Positions 10,101 through 16,241 of a stretch of 18,274 nt of DNA are shown here, piece by piece (position 1 is the stretch's first letter; each line of letters begins with the position of its first letter). Under the pieces are notes generated by a model. It was not told the origin of the DNA, did no database searches, and saw only the letters and a program-made list of their open reading frames with translations. The stretch is taken from positions 1 to 18,274 of the forward strand of contig DAOVRB010000003.1 in assembly GCA_030628325.1 (NCBI GenBank), written 5' to 3'. The stretch is from Methanomicrobiaceae archaeon (GTDB taxonomy: Archaea; Halobacteriota; Methanomicrobia; Methanomicrobiales; Methanomicrobiaceae). Position numbers and translations under genes: made by a program.

Positions 10101-12508
10101 CCAACACGTTCCTCGTCAAGGTCAATATTGTACTCACTATTATTTACAATGCCGGAGATGGTACTGAGGTTCAGATCCACTCCCACTACGCCGGCAGTGG
10201 GGGTGTGGGTTGCGTTGTAGATGGTTGTAGTGTAATTTTGGATCTTTAGATTCACTGCCTGTGTGTACGGCGTGCCATCAGGATTGAGTAAGGGGTACTT
10301 GATGAGAACCGTACTCTCTGGTGCGGCGGTGTAGCCGTTATAGCGGTAGATGAATCCATCCGGCGGAGGTGATGGTGGTGACGGCGTATCCCTCTTGTAC
10401 ACAGATTGCTCAATTGTGTGATCACGCCATGTGATCCGCAGTTTCAGAGTACCTATGGAATAACCGGAGATGTCAAGGACAGCTGAGGCATTGCCGGTCG
10501 ATCCAGTGAGTACAGACTCGTTCACATAGACTGGTGTCCCGGAATCGTTCCGGACGGAGAACTTGACGGTTTCGCCCACCACAGGTGCACTACCTGTGAC
10601 ATTCCATGCTACTGCCATTACGGGCATTTCATTACTGTAGATGTAGGAACTGTAGTCTTCTGAAAATATGCCCCCAAAGAGTTCACGGATGATGCCGTCA
10701 CCGATTGGGTTGTTTCCAAGACCGCCTGTTGTGTTGACTGCCTCGTAGGCGTTCACCCTTCCGGCGCCGTAGACGTTGTTCTTCTGCATTGTATCAAGGA
10801 CGTTGCCTTCCGTATCAAAGTGAATCGCAGAGGACATGAGTGCGTCTTTCACCTCTGCAGAAGAGAGGCTGCTGTTGCCGGCAAGCATCAGTGCTGCGGT
10901 CCCTGCTACTGCAGGGGCAGACATAGAAGTGCCGTCCATGATAGCGTAGCCACCAGGATACGCAGAAATTATCCCCACACCAGGGGCCATAACATCTGGT
11001 TTGATATATGGATCAGAGGCTTTCACCGGTCCCATGCTGCTGAACGATGCCCGGTAGTCCATCATATAATCTGTGGCACCTACCGTGATGCCATACTCTG
11101 CTGTTCCCGGTGACCCGATAGTACCGTGGCCATACTCACCACTGTTCCCGGCGGAGACGATGACCGTCGTGCCAAGGTTCATCAGGTTGTTAACTGCCAG
11201 ATCCTGCACTGTCTGACCATTTGACTGGTAACAGACTGCAATGCGGATTTTCGTGATATCTATAGCATTCTCACCGATGTTTGTCAGGGTTGCCTTCCAG
11301 TACCCGTTCCATGCACCTGCATTGTCTGTGTATGGTGCCTTGAAGTAGTATATCCCGGATGGCTGGTCAAATCCAAGCCAGTCAATGGGACTACCTGTAG
11401 CAGAATTGCCACTTGCATCAGTCACGGTGAAAGTAAGATTGCCTCCGCCGTTCTCAATTTCCTCGATGATTAACGGGTCTGAGGCATAGACTGCACCGAC
11501 AATAAACTGAGGTTCCCATATGGTATCATATGACGCCGCTGCTTCGATTGAGACGTTGACTGAGGAGTCTGCATCAAGTGTTCCAACGGTCCTTGTTGTG
11601 GTGAAATCGTCATACCACGGGCCAAAGAATGCCCCGAGACTCATGGAGATTATGTCTGCTCCGTTCTCGGCAGACCACTCTGCCCCCGCAATAATGTCGG
11701 AGAAAGAGCCGCTGCCTTGTGAATTCATCACCTTTGCTCCCATAAGATTAGCGCCGGGAGCAACGCCGAGCACCACATCAATGATATCATTATTGTTGTT
11801 AGTTGTCTGGACAACCCCACCTGCGGCAGTGCCGGCACAGTGAGTGCCGTGCCCGTTGTCATCGTACGGGGTGGCATTCTGGCCGTTGACAAAGTCAGCC
11901 CAGGCCACAATCCGGTTTCCAAAGGCGGGATGACCACCATCGATACCAGTATCGACTATAGAAATATTGATACCAGTACCCAGGTTGCCTGTTTCCCAGA
12001 CGGACGGAGCTTCGATAAAATCCGCACTCCAGACCACACCGCCTTGTTCCCCTGACTCACTGATGTACTGGGGGTCAACTTCATTCATGACCTCTACCGC
12101 CGGATCAGTGATGGTCGCGGTATAGTCATACTCAATGTGGTCGACTCCGGGTAGTGCCGCAAGTCTGCCCAGGTCTGCCCGGTCAGCCTCCACACGGATG
12201 GCGTTTACCAGCCAGTAGGACTGTGCCGTCTCTGCGGCCTTCGGATCGATTGCCGCGAGAGCATTCATCACCTGTGCCTGCTGCGATTTCACCGCAGTCT
12301 TCATTGCCTGTAGTGACATCTTGCCTGCAGGCTGGTCACTCATGACCAGAAAAACAGGAATCCGTTCTCCCACATCTGTATTGAGTGGGTTATCAATTGC
12401 AAATCTGTCTGTGCCGTCTCTCTCAAATTGCGCTGCGGATGCGCAGGCAACAAGAAGGATGAGCACGAATGACAAAATTACAAACTTTTGTTTATAATCT
12501 AAATTCAT
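7196..12508 (-). CDS. Secreted subtilisin-like (S8) serine protease with CARDB, cohesin-like and dockerin domains
   Basis: 1770 residues. The ATG at 12508 is preceded by a strong ribosome site, GAGAGGTGA. Signal peptide 1 to about 26; I9-like propeptide about 45-130 (ending GVDHIEYDY). The catalytic domain spans about 155-595, with Asp186 (SIVDTGID), His220 (NGHGTHCAG), oxyanion Asn455 (VSAGNSG) and Ser528 (DGTSMSAP), so the active site is complete. About 130 extra residues sit inside it, between ISMSLG (287-292) and VNNLMNLG (439-446). A proline-rich linker lies near 707-717. Residues about 720-1200 are beta-rich and not recognised; an Ig-like domain (about 1205-1310) has an aromatic-rich insert; two CARDB-like domains cover about 1336-1570. 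A cohesin-like domain (about 1575-1700: LAAYQMTFTYNASVINVTNV) leads into a dockerin (1701-1770; first loop DANDDGTVNQAD is canonical, second DVTRNSVVDVGD). It is the first gene of the operon, so probably the most abundant product. Substrate unknown; neighbouring surface proteins or external protein are candidates. Confidence 0.93.
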   Translation of the reverse strand: MNLDYKQKFVILSFVLILLVACASAAQFERDGTDRFAIDNPLNTDVGERIPVFLVMSDQPAGKMSLQAMKTAVKSQQAQVMNALAAIDPKAAETAQSYWLVNAIRVEADRADLGRLAALPGVDHIEYDYTATITDPAVEVMNEVDPQYISESGEQGGVVWSADFIEAPSVWETGNLGTGINISIVDTGIDGGHPAFGNRIVAWADFVNGQNATPYDDNGHGTHCAGTAAGGVVQTTNNNNDIIDVVLGVAPGANLMGAKVMNSQGSGSFSDIIAGAEWSAENGADIISMSLGAFFGPWYDDFTTTRTVGTLDADSSVNVSIEAAASYDTIWEPQFIVGAVYASDPLIIEEIENGGGNLTFTVTDASGNSATGSPIDWLGFDQPSGIYYFKAPYTDNAGAWNGYWKATLTNIGENAIDITKIRIAVCYQSNGQTVQDLAVNNLMNLGTTVIVSAGNSGEYGHGTIGSPGTAEYGITVGATDYMMDYRASFSSMGPVKASDPYIKPDVMAPGVGIISAYPGGYAIMDGTSMSAPAVAGTAALMLAGNSSLSSAEVKDALMSSAIHFDTEGNVLDTMQKNNVYGAGRVNAYEAVNTTGGLGNNPIGDGIIRELFGGIFSEDYSSYIYSNEMPVMAVAWNVTGSAPVVGETVKFSVRNDSGTPVYVNESVLTGSTGNASAVLDISGYSIGTLKLRITWRDHTIEQSVYKRDTPSPPSPPPDGFIYRYNGYTAAPESTVLIKYPLLNPDGTPYTQAVNLKIQNYTTTIYNATHTPTAGVVGVDLNLSTISGIVNNSEYNIDLDEERVGYLWIGDTCEYYELWPSPVRAICPPGSSIDISTTLTAGHGFAGQKTGSTTATAMVITFSETEINSLSDASRTAILGGDVSTLADLENRIAGMDVNRTEETFQITNGIGVYNLNMPVDSYLAMVYFSTPLTYDYELGTLVYGKMTSWMSHRTTGSTHWLPDEATIIYQTSSDWSATWDQTNYTTIPSDEATVEFTVYNYSCDESTNIWYGEAQAGKTVYLYTKDGVQTATTGANGACNFTLTPGDAESAYEYLALTGGQDVWGNIYSRGGPLSPALYSRISADLITIAPQTPQYHSWIRPDTATRSISVTADNATRDIRIASYGPNNEAIKERAMFAFDQIADWNSLGTWDAATVEFDGTHTETVTIPGTGDYKAQYDLLNPTTGRLSGYSTSFTDTSYNLTYEIGANVLEGESVPVTFTLTDHNGDPVSNAKVLFGVGAAANWWDWLGSQAYEDPRYENVWTYLGYYPDPYSEVHTGYTDSSGQVILTFVAPTHAQQDYRLALGTYASVNYGVICVHDDHIVAAGWSSFMPAAGALPDFTPSVDAPNIVKINRDNIIRVEGVTLYVTNIGTADFIYSGTSVQVIAEVGSHTETTEFDWDITMGEKSEILTVSIEESASSWDIDPETTSLPQDTTIKVTVNPETRRVVELRYDNNEINHNLRITAPDLVTEILAPARTTQFVETPIGVKIRNAGEVASVATTLNYDITGTPAETGIAIPGLNPGESTLVWRNATLVPGTYVVTAEVNPDHLTDYETSYTNNEDVKEIVSYAQAETTIEMPQDEVYIPGTRIEIPVIVKGVEDLAAYQMTFTYNASVINVTNVVAGDIALTAKNLQAGSAIFNGAQTSGVSGDVTVATLQVDVIGSSGDTTDLDLLAQLWDINGFVIPVDVTDGSATLMLYGDANDDGTVNQADTLKVLRWMVGLDTGKPTSGTRLLQTDVTRNSVVDVGDGMFIAQYNAGLRDDYFRIR

Positions 12509-12548
12509 GTCTATTCACCTCTCATAAAATATTCGTATATCTAATTTT

Positions 12549-12564
12549 ATCTTATATATTTTTA
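12549..12564 (-). promoter_or_regulatory. TATA-like promoter of the protease/thioester operon
   Basis: Read on the minus strand the sequence is AAAAATATATAAGATA, a good archaeal BRE/TATA-like element. It ends about 40 bases before the ATG at 12508, so transcription would start near 12525 with a leader of about 20 bases carrying the GAGAGGTGA ribosome site. No other strong TATA-like element was seen between the four genes downstream, which supports one transcript. The start site is inferred from spacing only. Confidence 0.55.
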
Positions 12565-12574
12565 TGCGAACAGA

Positions 12575-12634
12575 GTGAGCAGACCTGTAGGTCCATGGTG
12601 AAATATACAGGTATACTGATATAGTGGTGAGCAG
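12575..12634. promoter_or_regulatory. Two dyads and a direct repeat in the divergent control region (possible operator)
   Basis: GACCTGTAGGTC (12582-12593) and TATACAGGTATA (12604-12615) are each perfect inverted repeats with 5-base arms and a 2-base centre. Their centres are 22 bases apart, about two helical turns. GTGAGCAG occurs at 12575-12582 and again at 12627-12634, flanking both. The cluster lies just upstream of the operon's TATA-like element, where an archaeal activator or a regulator of both divergent genes could bind. Short dyads arise by chance, so this is a candidate site only. The rest of 12509-12808 is AT-rich and shows no RNA gene. Confidence 0.25.
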
Positions 12635-12635
12635 T

Positions 12636-12722
12636 ATGATATGGATCTATGACAAAGATCTTATGCAAAAAAGTAGACAGATTTATGGACTAATAGTGAT
12701 TTTTGCAGATGGTGGGCACTAA
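12636..12722 (+). CDS. Possible 28-residue small protein in the divergent intergenic region
   Basis: An ATG at 12636 preceded by GGTGAGCAGT (a Shine-Dalgarno-like GGTGA 5 bases upstream) opens a 28-codon frame ending in TAA at 12720-12722. The peptide begins MIWIYDKDLMQKSRQIYG and ends LIVIFADGGH. It has no recognised family and could equally be chance. It points the same way as the surface-protein gene at 12809 and could act as a short leader ORF on that transcript. Confidence 0.2.
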   Translation: MIWIYDKDLMQKSRQIYGLIVIFADGGH

Positions 12723-12734
12723 AAAATTACAAAC

Positions 12735-12803
12735 TTCAATATATTCAGCAGGTTCTTACCGACAGCAATATCAGTGAATATGGATAAAAATACACATAAG
12801 GTA
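12735..12803 (+). promoter_or_regulatory. Possible promoter and ribosome site of the 12809 gene
   Basis: A TATA-like CAATATATT at about 12738-12745 would place a transcript start near 12770, leaving a leader of about 40 bases. A second AT-rich stretch (GGATAAAAATA, 12782-12792) is too close to the ATG unless the message is leaderless. The ribosome site is a modest AAGGTA (12798-12803), 5 bases before the ATG at 12809. The assignment rests on spacing and composition only. Confidence 0.3.
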
Positions 12804-12808
12804 ATTTT

Positions 12809-14065
12809 ATGACAAAAATACTGTACAGATTTTTTATCTTTATTATAGCCCTGATTATTCTTGCAGGAGGGGCACAGGCACTCACGATAACCGCGAGCCC
12901 TGAGCACATCATGGAAGGCGATGAGATTACGGTTAATATCCAGGGACTCCAAGACGGAAGTTCATTTACTATACATATAGGTGCAGAAATTGATCTTGAA
13001 GGTGTTCAGGAATTTTCATTCTCATCCAATAATCTGAATGTGCCGTTCTCATTATCGGATACAACGATTACAGTTCAGGCAGAGCCGGTTATCAGGACAA
13101 AGTTCAGCTATACTTCACATGACGGAGGTCCGATAACAAGTGTGGAGTTCGGAACAGACGATCATCCGGTTAGAAATGGAATTGTCAGTCATGAGAGGAG
13201 TTTTGGCTCTATTAGTAGTGGTTCTGTCCTTTCACTTATTGAAATCACAGGGAAGGCTCTGCCTGATGAGAGTTTGGTTTCAGTCTCAATGGAACTGAAC
13301 GGAGTGAAAACAGGGACAGATGATTCGTCAATTTCATACTCTATAACCGGCATGAGTCAGGGAACTGCTAATATTAGGGTCTATGTTGATGGAAGTGAGG
13401 CACTCAATGAGGACATTCTGGTGGGTGTGGCACCAACATCAGTCCCACCGACATCATCCCCATCAGGTGGTAATAGTGGCAGTTCTGCAGATCCCTCTGT
13501 CACACCTGCACAGGATGAATCCCTGACATTCCAGTCAATGGATAAGGTTGCAACACTTACAGCAATGAACGATACTCTTCAGGGTGCCGAATCCGATGAT
13601 ATTATCATAATTAAGACTTCTCCACTAAAAGTACCGGACGAGTGGGAGTGTCTTGCCGGTGCATATATAATATCTCCGGCATCACTCAGATTCAGTGGAC
13701 CTGCGGAATTCTTAGTAAAGGGTAATAGTGACTTAGAGACATACTCCCCATTTATTGCCGGATTTGCAGATGGTACCTGGACGATTATCCCCAGTAAAAT
13801 TATGGATAAATCAGTTGTTTCAAAGATATCAGAGGCAGGGACATATGCACTCATGGCCCTTAAAAAGACAGATGGCGTCACAGTTACAGAGGCACCTGTG
13901 GGAACTATAACACAACAGACAACAGATCCATCGTCAACAACGTCAGCAATAGCAGAGACAACAGAGGCGACAGCACCTGCCACCCAATCCGGTCTCCCGG
14001 CAATACTAAGTATATGCGGTGTTTTTATTGCATTTGTAATTGGAACCAGCTATAAAAAAGAATAA
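12809..14065 (+). CDS. Membrane-anchored surface protein of unknown function
   Basis: 418 residues. The signal peptide is MTKILYRFFIFIIALIILAG plus GAQA. Residues about 25-205 are a beta-rich ectodomain opening with TITASPEHIMEGDEITVNIQ, a style common in secreted Methanomicrobiales proteins. A Pro/Ser/Gly linker covers about 207-236. A second domain (about 238-352) has an ISPASLRFSGPAEFLVKG stretch and ends ISEAGTYALMALKK, reminiscent of ZU5-like or 'closing' beta domains of archaeal surface proteins. A Thr-rich stalk (about 357-394) leads to a hydrophobic helix (about 395-413) and the basic tail SYKKE, so the protein is anchored with its bulk outside. It diverges from the protease operon and shares its control region. 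The next gene, DUF1616, begins 106 bases downstream beyond a hairpin. I cannot name the family; base composition is more AT-rich than in the operon at 1-12508. Confidence 0.85.
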   Translation: MTKILYRFFIFIIALIILAGGAQALTITASPEHIMEGDEITVNIQGLQDGSSFTIHIGAEIDLEGVQEFSFSSNNLNVPFSLSDTTITVQAEPVIRTKFSYTSHDGGPITSVEFGTDDHPVRNGIVSHERSFGSISSGSVLSLIEITGKALPDESLVSVSMELNGVKTGTDDSSISYSITGMSQGTANIRVYVDGSEALNEDILVGVAPTSVPPTSSPSGGNSGSSADPSVTPAQDESLTFQSMDKVATLTAMNDTLQGAESDDIIIIKTSPLKVPDEWECLAGAYIISPASLRFSGPAEFLVKGNSDLETYSPFIAGFADGTWTIIPSKIMDKSVVSKISEAGTYALMALKKTDGVTVTEAPVGTITQQTTDPSSTTSAIAETTEATAPATQSGLPAILSICGVFIAFVIGTSYKKE

Positions 14066-14066
14066 A

Positions 14067-14118
14067 ACAGATACAGAGTAGAACAGACACAGAAACAGAG
14101 ATAGAAACAGAAACAAAA
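14067..14118 (+). repeat. Degenerate ACAGAN hexanucleotide repeat
   Basis: Two ACAGAN units (14067-14078) are followed by six units in strict 6-base register (14083-14118: ACAGAC, ACAGAA, ACAGAG, ATAGAA, ACAGAA, ACAAAA). The tract starts one base after the stop of the surface-protein gene and runs straight into the downstream hairpin. It is purine-rich on this strand and would be unstructured in the mRNA. It may have arisen by replication slippage; no coding sense is apparent. Confidence 0.6.
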
Positions 14119-14160
14119 CCTGCCTGACCATAAAACCCAGGCAGGGAAAAACAATTTTTT
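14119..14160 (+). terminator. Stem-loop followed by T-run (terminator or attenuator)
   Basis: CCTGCCTG (14119-14126) and CAGGCAGG (14138-14145) form a perfect 8-bp GC-rich stem with an 11-base loop, followed by an A-rich spacer and TTTTTT (14155-14160). The shape is that of an intrinsic terminator, and T-runs also stop archaeal RNA polymerase. It ends immediately before the GGTG ribosome site of the DUF1616 gene. Since no clear promoter lies between, that gene probably depends on read-through, making partial attenuation plausible. Confidence 0.5.
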
Positions 14161-14171
14161 GGTGTTTATAA

Positions 14172-15161
14172 TTGACTGATGACAACAACTACGACAGACT
14201 GATTCTTGCATATTCTTCCGGCAACTTTTGTCTGGATTTGAAAATTGTGCTGATCTGGCTAACCGCCGCTATTGCCTGTATATACGTTCCTTTTCTGAAC
14301 GACTCCTTTCTGCGGGTAGTGTTCGCCCTGCCTGTTGTTCTTTTCATACCCGGATATGCTCTGATTGCGGCGTTATTTCCGGGAAATAGCGACATTGACG
14401 GTATTGAACGTGTGGCACTCTCATTTGGCCTTTCAATAGCGGTTGTGCCCTTAATAGGCCTTGCACTGAACTATACACCGTGGGGCATCCGTCTGGATCC
14501 GATTGTAATCTCGCTGATAATATTCACAGTCGCAATGGTTCTTGTCGCACAATACAGGCGTTCTCTCCTGCCGGCAGAAGAACAGTTTGTCATTCCCTAC
14601 AGGGAGATGTTTGAGGAGGCAAAAAGTGAACTCTTCAGTGAAAACCAGTCACGCCTTGACCGATGGCTCAGTATAATTCTCGTAATTTCCATTATTGCGG
14701 CAGTGGCAACAACAATATTTGTAATTGTAGTGCCAAAAGAGGGAGAAAAGTTTACTGAATTTTATATCCTTGGTGAAAAGGGCATGGCCGCTGACTACCC
14801 CACACGTTTTCATGCAGGCGAGGAACAATGCCTGATTATTGGTGTGGGTAATCATGAATACCAGGATGTTACATATACGATTGAAACCCTGCTTCTGGAT
14901 CAGACATTTGACGAGATGACAAACACATCCACGATAAACCGTATGGAACATCTGGATACTTTTACAATAACAGTCGCACACAACGAGACGGTAGAAGAAC
15001 CATATATATTCACTGTGAACAACCCTGAATTCAACAGGCTTGAGTTCCTGTTATATGACGGTGATGCTCCGGCAGATTCTGTCTGGAATGATGAGAGAAT
15101 AAATGCAAGTTACCGTGATCTCCATCTCTGGATAAATGTCCGGCCAAAAACAGGGCCCTGA
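14172..15161 (+). CDS. DUF1616 family membrane protein
   Basis: 329 residues from a TTG start. GGTG at 14161-14164 lies 7 bases upstream of the TTG, and the nearby ATG (14179) is out of frame. The N-terminal half holds four membrane helices (about 22-44, 46-68, 78-100, 108-126) with the DUF1616 signature VVLFIPGYALIAALFPG near 55-71 and a conserved ERVALSFGLSIAVVPLIGL stretch. After a cytoplasmic segment a fifth helix (about 164-188) leads to an external C-terminal domain (about 190-329) with sequons and a beta-rich pattern. DUF1616 is an archaeal family of undefined role that I associate with surface-protein and envelope gene neighbourhoods. The gene follows the anchored surface protein in the same direction and converges on the DUF58/MoxR operon. 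T-rich stretches just after the stop (about 15166-15189) may end transcription. Confidence 0.85.
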   Translation: MTDDNNYDRLILAYSSGNFCLDLKIVLIWLTAAIACIYVPFLNDSFLRVVFALPVVLFIPGYALIAALFPGNSDIDGIERVALSFGLSIAVVPLIGLALNYTPWGIRLDPIVISLIIFTVAMVLVAQYRRSLLPAEEQFVIPYREMFEEAKSELFSENQSRLDRWLSIILVISIIAAVATTIFVIVVPKEGEKFTEFYILGEKGMAADYPTRFHAGEEQCLIIGVGNHEYQDVTYTIETLLLDQTFDEMTNTSTINRMEHLDTFTITVAHNETVEEPYIFTVNNPEFNRLEFLLYDGDAPADSVWNDERINASYRDLHLWINVRPKTGP

Positions 15162-15199
15162 GGGTTTATTTGATATTTTGCCTCTTTTATGGTCGAAAA

Positions 15200-15375
15200 C
15201 CAATATAAATTGCGTTTCGCGATTCACACCACCCTTCAGGGGAAGGACGTTGTTCGAGAAAGTTTCTTCGAAAACTTTCATTTACATTAAGCTCCATTCC
15301 AAAAATGAATGGAACTCATGATGGATCTTTGATTCAGCATGAGTTCAAAAAGTGACGTTCGTAACTATAATTTTT
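15200..15375. other. Convergent intergenic region with four consecutive hairpins (bidirectional terminator or structured RNA)
   Basis: Between the stops of the DUF1616 gene (15161) and the cysteine-rich gene (15400) there is no convincing gene. The region holds four stems in a row: CCTTC/GAAGG (15233-15237/15242-15246); GAAAGTTT/AAACTTTC (15258-15265/15272-15279); TCCATTC/GAATGGA (15293-15299/15307-15313); and GAACTCATG/CATGAGTTC (15312-15320/15338-15346). A TATA-like AATATAAAT lies at about 15201-15209, roughly 25 bases before the first stem, and a T-run sits at 15370-15375. This fits either a bidirectional terminator or a small structured RNA read on the plus strand. A remnant of a small mobile element is a third option. 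Confidence 0.35.
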
Positions 15376-15399
15376 GAAATTGCAATTGTTTGATAACTT

Positions 15400-16176
15400 T
15401 TAACTGCACTCCACAATAACCAGTTCAACTTTCTTTTTGGCATTATCAACAACAACCGACTGGAGGTTGTATCTCTTTTGCATACCCTTTGTGAGGATAC
15501 AGAGAACCAGGCTGCATACAGGGCATGGTGCAAGGGTACAGCATTTTGGAGACTCTTCCCTCACTGCCATACACCCCTGAAAAAGTGCGTACCCGGTTAG
15601 TTCAGCAACAATGCTCTCCCCGGACCTGGATACTGAAGCAGATGTACAGACCTCAAGTGAATCACAGAGCACGTCCTGTATTGCCTCAAACAATGCTCCT
15701 TCCTCACCCGGAATCATAAATGAAAAATCTTTCTCAAGCATCCTGAGAAGATATGCCCCTGCCGGAATTGAGAGCAGACCTTTCTCATTGCTGCCTGTAT
15801 AATATGTGATATCCTCTAAAATTTCTGTAGGGAGGTCATCAGGGGAGACCGGATTGAACTGTGCCACGCCGGCTGGCGAATAATTTTCTGCAGGAATTGT
15901 ACATGCATTTCCTAAAATTCCCAGATCAGCACATACACGGGAATGGTTGACCATACTGGCAACAGAGAGGAGAGGCACCATTTTCCGGTTAACTCCCTCA
16001 TCCTGTGAAAATGTCAGGGTAAATATACCTGCAAAAAAACAGGCACATGCAGCAATAACCAGTGTAGCACTTGTAATGTCTCCCCTGTTTGTAATCAGCA
16101 TAATTACCATCAGCACTACAGCAAGGGCTATAAGTACAAGGGCTGAAAATGGGTACCCGTTAAACCGGTTTTTCAT
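15400..16176 (-). CDS. Cysteine-rich two-helix membrane protein of unknown function
   Basis: 258 residues. The ATG at 16176 is preceded by GGAGG 10 bases upstream. Two membrane helices (about 10-29 and 34-56) form a hairpin, leaving a soluble domain of about 200 residues that probably faces the cytoplasm. That domain carries many cysteines: 82, 92, 171, 177, 202, and a cluster at 212, 213, 218, 221 and 226 (CCTLAPCPVCSLVLC) that could bind metal or form disulfides. I do not recognise the family. It is the last gene of the minus-strand operon after MoxR, DUF58 and the six-helix protein; the gap to the latter is 54 bases and holds a 34-bp tandem duplication of the start region. The context suggests a role with the MoxR/DUF58 module; the function is unknown. 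Confidence 0.75.
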   Translation of the reverse strand: MKNRFNGYPFSALVLIALAVVLMVIMLITNRGDITSATLVIAACACFFAGIFTLTFSQDEGVNRKMVPLLSVASMVNHSRVCADLGILGNACTIPAENYSPAGVAQFNPVSPDDLPTEILEDITYYTGSNEKGLLSIPAGAYLLRMLEKDFSFMIPGEEGALFEAIQDVLCDSLEVCTSASVSRSGESIVAELTGYALFQGCMAVREESPKCCTLAPCPVCSLVLCILTKGMQKRYNLQSVVVDNAKKKVELVIVECS

Positions 16177-16241
16177 AATTCAGTTTCCTCCATAGTTTAA
16201 ATACCTCCATAATTCACGCTTTTCCATAGTTTAGATCCCTC
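16174..16241 (-). repeat. 34-bp imperfect tandem duplication carrying a ribosome site and start codon
   Basis: Bases 16174-16207 and 16208-16241 are two adjacent copies, identical at about 27 of 34 positions by hand alignment. On the minus strand each copy contains a purine-rich Shine-Dalgarno-like run, TAAACTATGGA, and GAATTATG. The copy nearer the gene supplies the actual GGAGG and ATG of the cysteine-rich protein. The other copy contains the TAA stop of the upstream gene and opens a 15-codon reading frame (16180-16227, MEKRELWRYLNYGGN) that ends beside the true ribosome site. Confidence 0.6.

Noticed and set aside
12719..12952. 77-codon minus-strand frame across the divergent region and start of the 12809 gene
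   Set aside because: It overlaps the signal-peptide coding region of a convincing gene and has no ribosome site or recognisable product.
14083..14118. CRISPR-like or direct-repeat array
   Set aside because: Units are only 6 bases with no spacers; it is a simple-sequence repeat.
15136..15321. 61-codon plus-strand frame and the 15051-15281 minus-strand frame
   Set aside because: Both run out of the DUF1616 gene into the hairpin cluster, lack ribosome sites and have no recognisable product.
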